A model generated the notes under the pieces. The model ran no database searches, was not told where the DNA came from, and saw only the letters and a list, made by a program, of their open reading frames with translations. From Microbacterium sp. SSM24 (lineage in GTDB: Bacteria; Actinomycetota; Actinomycetes; Actinomycetales; Microbacteriaceae): a stretch of DNA of 64,000 nucleotides. A program made the position numbers and the translations under genes. Within the stretch, counting starts at the first letter, position 1, and each line of letters starts with the position of its first letter. The DNA is taken from NCBI RefSeq assembly GCF_025989145.1, contig NZ_JAPDNQ010000002.1:1-64000 (forward strand). The letters are read 5' to 3'. Positions 1 through 7,613 of the stretch are shown here, piece after piece.

Positions 1-77
1 CGAACCCGGAAGCTAAGCCTCTCAGCGCCGATGGTACTGCAGGGGGGACCCTGTGGGAGAGTAGGACACCGCCGGAC
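1..77 (+). rRNA. rrf: 5S ribosomal RNA, 3' part
   Basis: The first bases match the 3' two thirds of a bacterial 5S rRNA: the conserved GAACCCGGAAG..TAAGCC stretch, then CAGCGCCGATGGTACTGC, then GGGAGAGTAGGACACCGCCGG. The 5' part lies before the window. Its place just before a strong hairpin suggests it closes an rRNA operon. The exact 3' end is uncertain by a few bases. Confidence 0.93.
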
Positions 78-89
78 TTCCATTACCGA

Positions 90-117
90 AATGGCCACCC
101 AACGACGGGTGGCCATT
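90..117 (+). terminator. rRNA operon terminator hairpin
   Basis: A perfect 11-bp inverted repeat (90-100 with 107-117) with a 6-nt loop follows the 5S rRNA by about 12 nt and ends in TTT. It is placed as an intrinsic terminator for the rRNA operon. Confidence 0.85.
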
Positions 118-168
118 TCGCGTTAACACCCACACACGCGGGGGCGACGAGCCCTCGGCATCCCTCGG

Positions 169-174
169 TAGACT
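169..174 (+). promoter_or_regulatory. -10 element of dapE (leaderless type)
   Basis: TAGACT lies 6 nt before the dapE ATG, so transcription would begin at or next to the start codon. There is no ribosome binding site and no clear -35 box. Confidence 0.6.
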
Positions 175-180
175 CGAGGG

Positions 181-1260
181 ATGCCGGCGCTCGACCTCAC
201 CGCGACATCCGCGGACCTGACTCGGACCATCTGCGACATCTCGAGCGTGTCCGACGACGAGACGCGGCTCGCCGACCTCATCCATGAAGCCGTGTCGGCG
301 CTGCCGCATCTCGAGGTCTTCCGCGACGGTGACACGATCGTCGCCCGCACCAACGGCGGCCGCGCGCAACGCGTGGCGATCGCGGGTCACATCGACACCG
401 TGCCGATCAACGGGAACGTGCCCACGCGCGACATCGAGATCGAGGGCGAGCCGTACATCTGGGGCCGCGGCACCGTCGACATGAAGGCGGGCGTCGCGGT
501 GCAGCTGAAGCTGGCCGCCGAGCTCACCGACCCTCGCGTCGACATCACGTGGATGTGGTACGACCATGAAGAGGTCGACGCCGACCTCAACGGTCTGACA
601 CGTCTCACCGCCACGCGTCCCGATCTGTTCGCCGCGGACTTCGCCATCCTGGGGGAACCCTCCAACGGGGAGGTCGAAGGCGGGTGCAACGGAAACATGC
701 GCGTGATCGTGCGAACGCACGGCGTGCGATCGCACTCCGCCCGTGCATGGATCGGCGAGAACGCGATCCACAAGGCCGCTCCCGTTCTGACCCGCCTCGC
801 CGAGTACCGTCCGCGAGACATCGCCGTCGAAGGCCTCGTCTATCGCGAGGGCCTCAACGCCGTGCGTATCGGCGGCGGGGTCGCGGGCAACGTCATCCCG
901 GATCTCTGCGAGGTCGAGGTCAACTACCGCTTCGCTCCGAGCAGGGACGCGGACGAAGCCGAGCGTCACGTGCGCGACGTGTTCTCGGGGTTCGAGGTCG
1001 ACATCATCGACATCGCCGTCGGTGCGCGTCCCGGGCTCGATGCGCCACTCGCGCAGGAATTCGTCGCGGCCGTGGGAGCCGAGCCGCGACCCAAGTACGG
1101 GTGGACGGATGTCGCGCGCTTCAGCGCTCTCGGCGTTCCGGCCGTCAACTACGGGCCCGGCGATCCGCACCTCGCGCATCATGACGAGGAGCGTGTTCCC
1201 ATCGCTCAGATCGATGCGGTCGAGCGGGGCCTGCGCGCGTGGCTCAGCAGCAGCCGCTGA
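181..1260 (+). CDS. dapE: succinyl-diaminopimelate desuccinylase
   Basis: A 359-aa M20 family metallopeptidase of normal DapE length. It hydrolyses N-succinyl-LL-diaminopimelate to LL-DAP and succinate in the cytoplasm, for lysine and peptidoglycan. Visible metal-site motifs are GHIDTVP, GRGTVDMKAGVA (bridging Asp), the catalytic pair in WYDHEEVDAD, GEPSNGEVEGGCNG, and the last His ligand in YGPGDPHLAHHDE. Between the two halves of the catalytic domain sits the lid/dimerisation domain, with IVRTHGVRSHSARAW typical of actinobacterial DapE. The ATG at 181 is chosen because a -10 element ends 6 nt upstream. The 3' end overlaps the next gene by 22 nt. Confidence 0.93.
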   Translation: MPALDLTATSADLTRTICDISSVSDDETRLADLIHEAVSALPHLEVFRDGDTIVARTNGGRAQRVAIAGHIDTVPINGNVPTRDIEIEGEPYIWGRGTVDMKAGVAVQLKLAAELTDPRVDITWMWYDHEEVDADLNGLTRLTATRPDLFAADFAILGEPSNGEVEGGCNGNMRVIVRTHGVRSHSARAWIGENAIHKAAPVLTRLAEYRPRDIAVEGLVYREGLNAVRIGGGVAGNVIPDLCEVEVNYRFAPSRDADEAERHVRDVFSGFEVDIIDIAVGARPGLDAPLAQEFVAAVGAEPRPKYGWTDVARFSALGVPAVNYGPGDPHLAHHDEERVPIAQIDAVERGLRAWLSSSR

Positions 1261-2462
1261 CGGACGCGCCCGCGCGGGAGCGCTTCGCCACCGTCGCTCT
1301 CCGCATCGCGCTGATCTACATCGCAGCCCGGGTCCTCACGACGATCTTCCTCGTCGTCGCTGCGGAACTCTCCGGCGTCGACTCCCGCTTCGGCCCGGAC
1401 GCGAGCCTCGCTGATCTCGTTCTCGGCTGGGACTCGCGCTGGTACTGGATCGTGGCCGAGACGGGCTACCCGTCGGAGCTCCCTCGCACCGAATCCGGTG
1501 CTGTGGGGGAGAACCAGTGGGCGTTCATGCCGATCTACGCATACCTGGCGAAGCTCGTCGCGATCCCCTTCGGTCAATGGGTGGTCGGGGCCTTCATCGT
1601 CTCGATCGTCGCCGGGTACGGAGCATCCGTCGCCCTCTACTATCTGCTGCGTGAGCGGATCGATGCGGTCGCGGCGATGTGGGCGGTCGCGTTCTTCGCC
1701 GCCGGGCCGCTCGCCGCTCTGTTCCAGGTGGGGTACGCGGAGTCGCTGTTCCTGCTCTGGCTGTTCCTCGCGCTGTGGTGCGTCGTGCGCCGACGCTATC
1801 CGTGGCTGTACCTGCTCATCCCACTCATGGGCTTCACGCGCCCTGGGATCCTCGCGTTCGCCCTGTTCCTCGCGCTGTTCGGCGTGCGGCGATTCTTCAC
1901 GAGGGCGCGTGAGCCGCTGCACGTGCGGGAAGTGGTGCACATCGTCGCGCTCGGAGTCCTCGCCGTGGTCGTCGGCTTCTCTTGGCAGCTTCTCGCGGGA
2001 TGGGTGACGGGCGACAGCGGCGCGTACCTCGCCACGGAGCTCGCGTGGCGCCGCAACTGGATCCCCGGCGACGCGGTCTTCCTGCCGTTCGACGGGTTCC
2101 TCAGTGCGAGCGCGTTCTGGTTCGGATCGGTGTGGGGGCTGGGTGCAGAGCTCGGCTACGTCGTGCTCGCGGCATCCGTCTTCGCCGTCGCAGCGATCCT
2201 GCTCTTCGTTCCGCAGGTGAAGCGGCTGAGCGTCGAGGTGCGCCTGTGGAGCGCCAGCTATCTTGTCTACCTGCTCCTCGTGTTCTTCCCGCAGTCGAGC
2301 ATCTTCCGTCTCCTCGTGCCCCTGTCGCCGCTGTGGGGCGCCGTCGCCGCACCACGTTCCGCCGTGTGGCGCGTCTCGGTTCTGGCTCTGTGTCTCGCGG
2401 GGCAGTGGTGGTGGATCTACAACATGTACGCGCTCGGGAATGCGATCTGGCAGATCCCGTGA
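1239..2462 (+). CDS. PIG-V family mannosyltransferase, multipass membrane protein
   Basis: A 407-aa integral membrane protein with roughly nine to ten hydrophobic segments. The motif WDSRWYWIVAETGYP (around residues 68-82), after the first membrane segment, is the hallmark of PIG-V-like GT-C mannosyltransferases, which use polyprenyl-phosphate mannose on the outer face of the membrane. In actinobacteria such proteins are linked to glycolipid or surface glycan mannosylation; the acceptor here cannot be read from sequence. It begins at a GTG inside dapE, so it is probably translationally coupled. The link with DAP synthesis is likely positional rather than functional. Confidence 0.72.
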   Translation: MAQQQPLTDAPARERFATVALRIALIYIAARVLTTIFLVVAAELSGVDSRFGPDASLADLVLGWDSRWYWIVAETGYPSELPRTESGAVGENQWAFMPIYAYLAKLVAIPFGQWVVGAFIVSIVAGYGASVALYYLLRERIDAVAAMWAVAFFAAGPLAALFQVGYAESLFLLWLFLALWCVVRRRYPWLYLLIPLMGFTRPGILAFALFLALFGVRRFFTRAREPLHVREVVHIVALGVLAVVVGFSWQLLAGWVTGDSGAYLATELAWRRNWIPGDAVFLPFDGFLSASAFWFGSVWGLGAELGYVVLAASVFAVAAILLFVPQVKRLSVEVRLWSASYLVYLLLVFFPQSSIFRLLVPLSPLWGAVAAPRSAVWRVSVLALCLAGQWWWIYNMYALGNAIWQIP

Positions 2463-2518
2463 CGAATCGCCCGGATGACGTAATCCCCAGGATGGGACGC
2501 GGCGTCCCAGCCTCACGA

Positions 2519-2524
2519 TAAACT
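2519..2524 (+). promoter_or_regulatory. probable -10 element upstream of the DUF3117 gene
   Basis: TAAACT lies 34 nt before the ATG at 2559, leaving room for a short leader with a ribosome binding site. A 7-bp inverted repeat (2493-2499 with 2503-2509, loop CGG) lies just upstream and could be an operator or the terminator of the preceding gene. Confidence 0.4.
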
Positions 2525-2558
2525 TGTCTTCGCAGACCATCGATGAAAGGGAGCCGCA

Positions 2559-2732
2559 ATGGCAGCCATGAAGCCGCGAACCGGAGACGGGCCGATGGAG
2601 GCCGTGAAGGAGGGTCGACTCATCATCGTGCGCGTGCCGCTCGAAGGTGGCGGTCGTCTCGTCGTCTCCGTCAACGACGCAGAGGCGAAGGAGCTGTACG
2701 ACGTTCTGGGTGGGGTCGTCGCAGCCGCCTGA
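2559..2732 (+). CDS. DUF3117 domain-containing small protein
   Basis: A 57-aa protein starting MAAMKPRTGDGPME and carrying RVPLEGGGRLVV, the signature of the actinobacterial DUF3117 family, whose members are all about this size. No catalytic residue or membrane segment is visible and the function is unknown. A purine-rich site, AAAGGGAG, lies 6-7 nt before the ATG and fixes the start. The gene is monocistronic: its own -10 element lies upstream and a strong hairpin terminator follows. The ATG, ribosome site and conserved N-terminus support it well despite its size. Confidence 0.88.
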   Translation: MAAMKPRTGDGPMEAVKEGRLIIVRVPLEGGGRLVVSVNDAEAKELYDVLGGVVAAA

Positions 2733-2749
2733 GGCACATTCGTTCCGCT

Positions 2750-2777
2750 GAACGGCCGGTCGCGAGACCGGCCGTTC
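2750..2777 (+). terminator. terminator between DUF3117 and the O-methyltransferase
   Basis: A perfect 12-bp inverted repeat (2750-2761 with 2766-2777) with a GCGA tetraloop sits between two convergent genes. It probably acts in both directions. No long T run follows, as is common in high-GC genomes. Confidence 0.75.
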
Positions 2778-2798
2778 GACGTTCTCCGCGTGGGTCCG

Positions 2799-3434
2799 CT
2801 AGTCCTGGTTGACGGTCGTGAGCTGCAGCAGCCCCTCGGCGACGATGGACAGCGCCCCGATGACGGCGGGCGATGCCTGCGTCTCCTGGATCAGTGAGCG
2901 GTAGGCCGAGGTGACGCTGTCGCGTCGCACCGGGTCGGCGACCGCGCCACCCGCCATCACCCGTGGCACGAGCACCGTGCCGCCCGCGCGCACGAGCCGC
3001 AGTCCGTGCTCGACGTACTCGATGACGCCCTCGGGATCGGCATCCACGAGCACGATGTCGTACGAGGCTTCGTTCATGCGCGGGAGCACCTCGGCCGCGC
3101 GTCCGGTGATGAAGCGCGCACGAGCGGGCGGGATCCGTGCGTCCGCGAAGGCCTGGCGTGCCGCCCCGAGGTGCTCGGGCTCTTTGTCGATCGTGGTGAG
3201 CGTCGCCCGAGGCGACCCGTGGAGGAGCCACAATCCGGAGACGCCGGCGCCGGTGCCGATCTCGACGATGTTGAGAGCCTGCGAGGCTGCGGCTATCACC
3301 GCGCACTGCGCTCCGACGGCGGCGCTGATCGGCGCCGCACCGAGCTCCAGGGCGTGTGCGCGCGCGCGACCGATGTGGTCCGGTTCGATCGTCACCTCAG
3401 CTGCGAACCGCTGATTCGCGCTCTGCTCACCCAT
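2799..3434 (-). CDS. O-methyltransferase, SAM-dependent (class I, COMT-like)
   Basis: A 211-aa Rossmann-fold methyltransferase. Motif I is VEIGTGAGVSGLWLL, the acidic strand after it reads TIDKEP, and YDIVLVDADPEGVIEYVEHG is the metal-site strand of the family 3 (catechol-type) O-methyltransferases. The substrate is unknown. The start is decided by the sequence: a TTG at 3452 would encode MAWRHG, but those codons are the Shine-Dalgarno GGAGG itself, 6 nt before the ATG at 3434, giving MGEQSANQRF. It converges on DUF3117 and diverges from tatB, so it is probably transcribed alone. Confidence 0.82.
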   Translation of the reverse strand: MGEQSANQRFAAEVTIEPDHIGRARAHALELGAAPISAAVGAQCAVIAAASQALNIVEIGTGAGVSGLWLLHGSPRATLTTIDKEPEHLGAARQAFADARIPPARARFITGRAAEVLPRMNEASYDIVLVDADPEGVIEYVEHGLRLVRAGGTVLVPRVMAGGAVADPVRRDSVTSAYRSLIQETQASPAVIGALSIVAEGLLQLTTVNQD

Positions 3435-3494
3435 GCCGTGCCTCCAGGCCAAAGCCTACGCGGGCGGCGTGCGCGCACTGCTCAGGCGCGGCGG

Positions 3495-3500
3495 TAATCT
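3495..3500 (+). promoter_or_regulatory. -10 element of tatB (leaderless type)
   Basis: TAATCT ends 6 nt before the ATG at 3507. No ribosome binding site lies between. Confidence 0.6.
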
Positions 3501-3506
3501 GATCTC

Positions 3507-3899
3507 ATGTTCTTCGGCCTCACGATCGAGAAGCTGCTGCTGATCGGTGTGATCGCAGCGCTGATCGTCGGTCCCGAACGGCTCCCTCGATACGCGGAGG
3601 CGCTCGCGACCTTCACGCGTCGCGCCCGCGACTGGGTGTCGAACGCGCGAACCCGCGTGCGCGATGAGATGGGCGAGGATTTCGATGACGTCGACTGGCG
3701 CACCCTCGACCCGCGCCAGTACGACCCGCGGCGCATTATCCGCGAGGCGCTCCTCGACGACGCGCCGGTGCCGACCGTTCGCGCCGCGCAGGCCGGCGCG
3801 GCGGTCGCCTCTACCGGCGGACCGCCCGCGCCGCCGGTGAAGTCGCCGTTCCGCGGACCCGAGGACCTGCCGACTCCGTTCGACTCCGAGGCGACCTGA
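3507..3899 (+). CDS. tatB: Sec-independent (twin-arginine) translocase subunit TatB
   Basis: A 130-aa protein of the TatA/TatB/Hcf106 family. One N-terminal membrane helix (about residues 5-21) is followed by the hinge VGPERLPRYAEAL and an amphipathic helix with FTRRARDW; the family Pro and the Glu in FGLTIEK support TatB rather than TatA. The C-terminal 60 residues are Pro/Ala-rich and probably flexible. TatB joins TatC in recognising twin-arginine signal peptides at the inner face of the membrane. tatA and tatC are not in the window. The gene ends 1 nt from the convergent mrp gene. Confidence 0.82.
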   Translation: MFFGLTIEKLLLIGVIAALIVGPERLPRYAEALATFTRRARDWVSNARTRVRDEMGEDFDDVDWRTLDPRQYDPRRIIREALLDDAPVPTVRAAQAGAAVASTGGPPAPPVKSPFRGPEDLPTPFDSEAT

Positions 3900-3900
3900 T

Positions 3901-5055
3901 TCAGCGGGGTCGAAGGGGCAGCGAACGTCCCGAGAGCCCGCGTGGTTCAGAGGCGATCGCCGCCGCGACGCCGGTGATGGCGACGGATGCCGGATCGTCA
4001 GGATGTGCCACGACGGCCGGGATGCCGGCATCCGCATCGGCGCGCAGCGTGGGGCTGAGGGGCACGGAGGCCAGGAGCGGCACCGGAGCGTCCTCGCCCG
4101 TGAGCGCGGCCGCCACGGCCGCGCCTCCGCCCGAGCCGAACAGTTCGAACGAGGTGCCGTCGGGCAGGATCATCGCGCCCATGTTCTCGACGACGCCGAT
4201 CACGCGCTGGCCGGTCTGGCGTGCGACGAGGCCGCTCCGCACGGCGACGTCCGACGCGGCGGACTGCGGTGTCGTGACCACGAGCACGTCGGAGTGGGGG
4301 AGCAGCTGCCCCACCGAGATCGCGACGTCTCCGGTGCCGGGAGGCATATCGAGCAGCAGGACGTCGAGGTCGCCGAAGTACACGTCGGTGAGGAACTGCT
4401 GCACGGTGCGATGGAGCATGGGACCGCGCCACGCCACGGCGCCGAGCGGTGCGTCGTCGGCACCGCGGCGCAGGAACATCCCGATCGAGATGACCTTCAC
4501 GCCGTAGGCGACCGGCGGAAGCATGAGATCGTCGATCCGCGTCGGCTGAGGCACCGTGCCGTCCGGTCCGACCAGCCCGAGCAGAGGCGGGATCGAGAAT
4601 CCGTGGACGTCGGCGTCGACGAGTCCGACCGCGAGTCCGCGAGCCGCGAGGGCGACCGCGAGATTGGCGGTGATGCTCGACTTCCCGACGCCGCCCTTCC
4701 CGCTCGTGACCGCGATCACGCGCGTGAGGGTCTCGGGACCGAACGGCATCTCGCGCGCGGCGCGGCCGCCGCGCAGGCGCTCGGTCAGCGCCTCGCGCTC
4801 GAGCGGCGACATGACGCCGACGTCGAGCGCGACATCCGTGATGCCCGCAACGGATGCCGCAGCAGACCGGACGTCGGAGGAGATGCGGTCGGCGGCGGGA
4901 CATCCGACGATCGTCAGCGCGATGCCGACGTGGGCGACGCCGGCGTCGACGGTGATCTCCCGCACCATGTCGAGCTCACCGATCGGACGCCGCAGCTCGG
5001 GATCGACCACCGCGGAGACCGCACGCCGAACCGCCTCGGCGGTCGCGTCGCTCAT
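3901..5055 (-). CDS. mrp: Mrp/NBP35 family iron-sulfur carrier ATPase
   Basis: 384 aa. Residues 1-90 form a MIP18/DUF59 domain with the conserved GCPAADRI, and the rest is a ParA-like P-loop ATPase with a deviant Walker A GKGGVGKSS (119-127), LLDMPPGTGD and TPQSAASDVAVRSG. The family (ApbC/Mrp) binds and transfers Fe-S clusters in the cytoplasm. The CxxC pair found near the C-terminus of many Mrp proteins is absent; the matching stretch reads ENMGAMILPDGTSFELFG. It is the last gene of a three-gene operon and overlaps the DUF1003 gene by 4 nt. Mg2+ handling nearby may be coincidental. Confidence 0.88.
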   Translation of the reverse strand: MSDATAEAVRRAVSAVVDPELRRPIGELDMVREITVDAGVAHVGIALTIVGCPAADRISSDVRSAAASVAGITDVALDVGVMSPLEREALTERLRGGRAAREMPFGPETLTRVIAVTSGKGGVGKSSITANLAVALAARGLAVGLVDADVHGFSIPPLLGLVGPDGTVPQPTRIDDLMLPPVAYGVKVISIGMFLRRGADDAPLGAVAWRGPMLHRTVQQFLTDVYFGDLDVLLLDMPPGTGDVAISVGQLLPHSDVLVVTTPQSAASDVAVRSGLVARQTGQRVIGVVENMGAMILPDGTSFELFGSGGGAAVAAALTGEDAPVPLLASVPLSPTLRADADAGIPAVVAHPDDPASVAITGVAAAIASEPRGLSGRSLPLRPR

Positions 5056-5576
5056 CGAGACGCGCCCTCCTGCGGGTCGCGCGGTTCGAGCTTCTCGAGC
5101 AGCACGCGGAGCTCGGCGCGGAGAACCTCACGCGTCACGACCTCTTCGGAGAAGTCGTTGACCGCCATCCGCAGCGCCACGACCTCGCGCGCCAGGTACT
5201 CGGTGTCCGCCAGATTGCGCTCGGCGCGCTGGCGGTCCTGCTCGATCTGGACCCGGTCACGGTCATCCTGGCGATTCTGTGCGAGCAGGATCAGGGGGGC
5301 GGCGTAGGAGGCCTGCAGCGACAGGATCAGCGTCAACAGGGTGAAGTTCGTCGCTGCCGGATCGAACTGGAGCTGGGGCGGCGCCCAGATGTTCCAGCTG
5401 AGCCACACGAGCACGAAGATCGTCATGCCGACGAGGAAGGTCGAGGTGCCCATTCCGCGGGCGAAGGACTCCGAGAACCGGCCGAAGCGATCGCGCGAGG
5501 GCTGCGGGGTTCGCTGGAGCATCCCTCCGCGCCCGCGGGGCGCGTCGAGCGGCGTCGTGCGTGTCTGCCGGGCCAT
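5052..5576 (-). CDS. DUF1003 domain-containing membrane protein
   Basis: A 174-aa protein with two membrane helices (about residues 46-66 and 80-100) separated by WNIWAPPQLQFDPAATNF. The second helix runs into LSLQASYAAPLILLAQNRQ, the typical DUF1003 signature, and then a charged coiled-coil tail (RDRVQIEQDRQRAERNLADTE). The biochemical role is not established; DUF1003 genes often lie next to MgtE-type genes, as here. The start overlaps the upstream MgtE-N gene by 1 nt (TGATG) and the stop overlaps mrp by 4 nt, so the three genes form one transcript. Confidence 0.85.
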   Translation of the reverse strand: MARQTRTTPLDAPRGRGGMLQRTPQPSRDRFGRFSESFARGMGTSTFLVGMTIFVLVWLSWNIWAPPQLQFDPAATNFTLLTLILSLQASYAAPLILLAQNRQDDRDRVQIEQDRQRAERNLADTEYLAREVVALRMAVNDFSEEVVTREVLRAELRVLLEKLEPRDPQEGASR

Positions 5577-6880
5577 CAGCGCCTCCGCGGGATTCCGGCG
5601 GTGGCGGTGGAGACCGATGCCGCGCGCGCGGCATCCGATCCTTCATCGCTGTCGTGCGAGCGCCAGTCGTCGGGGAGCAGGTAGTCGAGGACGTCGTCGA
5701 TGCTGACCGCGCCGACCAGTCGGTGGGCCTGGTCGACGACCGGGACCGACACCAGGTTGTAGCTGGCGAGTAGACGGGCGACCTCCGCGGCCGACGCCGA
5801 TGCGGGCATGGGGTCGAGTGTGTCGTCGATGATGGCGCCGAGCCGTTCGTGCGGCGGATAGCGCAGCATCCGCTGGAAGTGCACGGTGCCGAGGAGCCGC
5901 CCCGTCGGGGTCTCGTACGGCGGGAGTGTGATGAACACCGCCGCGGCCAGTGCCGGATGCAGCTCGTGGCGCCGGATCAGCGCGAGCGCCTCGGCGACGG
6001 TCGCGTCGGCCGAGAGCACGATCGGCTCGCTCGTCATGAGCCCGCCGGCGGTGTCGGGACCGTACTGCAAGAGAGCGCGGACGTCCTCGGCCTCTTCGGG
6101 CTCCATGAGATCGAGCAGCTCCTCGGAGCGCTCTTCGGGCATCTGGCCCAGGAGGTCGGCCGCGTCGTCGGGCTCCATCGCGTCGAGGATGTCTGCCGCC
6201 CGCTCGTCGCCGAGCGCCTCGAGGATGTGCACCTGCTCCTCTTCCGGCATCTCTTCGAGCGCGTCGGCGAGTCGGTCGTCGGGGAGTTCCTCGGCGACTT
6301 CGATCAGGCGGTCCTCGGGTAGATCGAGGAGCGTGTTGGCGAGGTCTGCGGGCTTCAGGTCGGAGTACGTGGCGACGAGCTGCTCGGCGGACTGGGCCTC
6401 GCCGGGGTTCTGCTGCTCGCGCACCTCGGGCCAGCTCGCGAACGTCGTCGGCCCCTTCGCGAACGGCGAGGCGCTCGTGCGCGGACGACGAAGGAAGAGC
6501 TGCCCGACATCCCACTCGCCGAGACGGTTGCGCTCGATCGCGACGTCCTCGATGACCGCCGTGCCGGACCCGTCGTTGAGGTAGACCTTGCGGCCGAGCA
6601 GCTCGGCCATGACGCGCACCTCGCCGCCGCGCGGCTGGAAGCGGCGGACGTTGATGAGTCCGGTCGTGATGACCTGTCCGGTGGCGATCGAGGTGACTCG
6701 GCCGATCGACACGAACACATGCCGGCGTCCGGGGATCTCCACGACGAGTCCGATCACGCGCGGGGGATCATCTTTTCGGTAGATGACGACGACGTCTCGT
6801 ACCTTGCCGAGACGGTCGCCGGCGGGGTCGAAGACGAAGCACCCGGACAGGCGCGCGACGAATACCCTCTGCGTGCTCAC
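5576..6880 (-). CDS. PRC-barrel / MgtE N-domain / CBS protein lacking the transport domain
   Basis: 434 aa starting at GTG 6880 (MSTQRVFVARLSG), 7 nt after a -10 element. Two PRC-barrel-like beta domains fill about residues 1-140, then an acidic MgtE N-domain of repeated LPEDRLIEVAEELPDD- and MPEEEQVHILEAL-type helices (about 190-285), then two CBS domains (from about GGLMTSEPIVLSADATVAEAL to VSIDDVLDYLLPDDW). The five-helix magnesium channel of real MgtE is missing. This suggests a soluble Mg2+ or adenine-nucleotide sensor rather than a transporter, possibly partnering a channel elsewhere or the DUF1003 protein. It heads the operon with DUF1003 and mrp. Confidence 0.82.
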   Translation of the reverse strand: MSTQRVFVARLSGCFVFDPAGDRLGKVRDVVVIYRKDDPPRVIGLVVEIPGRRHVFVSIGRVTSIATGQVITTGLINVRRFQPRGGEVRVMAELLGRKVYLNDGSGTAVIEDVAIERNRLGEWDVGQLFLRRPRTSASPFAKGPTTFASWPEVREQQNPGEAQSAEQLVATYSDLKPADLANTLLDLPEDRLIEVAEELPDDRLADALEEMPEEEQVHILEALGDERAADILDAMEPDDAADLLGQMPEERSEELLDLMEPEEAEDVRALLQYGPDTAGGLMTSEPIVLSADATVAEALALIRRHELHPALAAAVFITLPPYETPTGRLLGTVHFQRMLRYPPHERLGAIIDDTLDPMPASASAAEVARLLASYNLVSVPVVDQAHRLVGAVSIDDVLDYLLPDDWRSHDSDEGSDAARAASVSTATAGIPRRR

Positions 6881-6887
6881 GCGTCCC

Positions 6888-6893
6888 AGCGTA
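6888..6893 (-). promoter_or_regulatory. -10 element of the MgtE-N/DUF1003/mrp operon (leaderless type)
   Basis: Read on the minus strand, TACGCT ends 7 nt before the GTG at 6880, supporting that start over the longer frame that begins at 6928. Confidence 0.55.
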
Positions 6894-6920
6894 GCCCGGA
6901 CACCATGGGAGGATGGGGAG

Positions 6921-7610
6921 ATGACCATGATGGGCGGACGCTTTCCGCAGGGTTCGGACGACGTCGGTCAGACGGTCGCGAGCTTCCCCACCTACGAGGC
7001 TGCCCAGAAGGCGGTCTCGTCGCTGATCGCCGGCGAGGTCCCAGCGCGCGACATCGCGATCGTGGGTCAGGGGCTCCGCTCCGTCGAGCGGATCACCGGC
7101 CGACTCGGGTATGCGTCTGCGGCCAGGTCGGGTGCCATCAACGGCGTGCTGCTGGGGCTGCTGTTCTCGGCGATCCTCGTGATCGGATCGCCCTCGGTGC
7201 CGATGCAGGCGTTCGTGGGCGTGCTGTTCGTGGGCATCGCGATCGGCATGCTGCTGAGCATCATCACGTACTCGTTCGTTCGTCGTCGCCGCGACTACGC
7301 GTCGGTCATGCAGGTCGTCGCCGATCACTACGAGGTGACCGTCACCGCCGCCGGCGTGCACCGCGCGCGACAGATCCTCGGACCGCAGGCAGCGCCGGAA
7401 CCTCCGACCGCGGGTCCGGTCGCCGAGGAGCGGGTCGCGCCCGACGAGCCGCCGCGGTACGGCGAGCGCGTGTCCGCGGATCAGTCAGCGTCCGCTGCGC
7501 CCGCACCTGAGGCCTCCGCGGCCGCTGCGTCCGCGCCTGAGGCGTCCGCATCCGAGGCCGACGGCGATTCCGAGCCCGAGTCCGTCGAGCAGCCTCCCGC
7601 GGAACGCTGA
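6921..7610 (+). CDS. GSP17M-like (general stress protein family) membrane protein
   Basis: 229 aa. The N-terminal part (SFPTYEAAQKAVSSLIAGEV, then ARDIAIVGQGLRSVE) is a general-stress-protein-17M-like fold, followed by a glycine-rich hinge and two membrane helices (about residues 70-115). The last 80 residues are an Ala/Glu/Pro/Ser low-complexity tail with reiterated PEASAAAAS-type units. Function unknown; related proteins are stress-induced. The ATG at 6921 has GGAGG 7 nt upstream (6909-6913); the ATG at 6927 is also possible, with GGGGAG 6 nt before it. It starts 40 bp from the divergent MgtE-N gene. Confidence 0.68.
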   Translation: MTMMGGRFPQGSDDVGQTVASFPTYEAAQKAVSSLIAGEVPARDIAIVGQGLRSVERITGRLGYASAARSGAINGVLLGLLFSAILVIGSPSVPMQAFVGVLFVGIAIGMLLSIITYSFVRRRRDYASVMQVVADHYEVTVTAAGVHRARQILGPQAAPEPPTAGPVAEERVAPDEPPRYGERVSADQSASAAPAPEASAAAASAPEASASEADGDSEPESVEQPPAER

Positions 7611-7613
7611 CCC

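Noticed and set aside
22..1182. A 386-aa open frame on the minus strand opposite dapE
   Set aside because: No domain or ribosome site; it also runs into the 5S rRNA region. It is a shadow of dapE.
2493..2509. Inverted repeat TGGGACG-CGG-CGTCCCA as a terminator of the PIG-V gene
   Set aside because: It is short, lacks a T run, and sits near a probable promoter, so its direction and role are not clear; it is only mentioned.
3434..3452. TTG 3452 as start of the O-methyltransferase
   Set aside because: The codons from 3452 to 3435 contain the Shine-Dalgarno GGAGG for the ATG at 3434.
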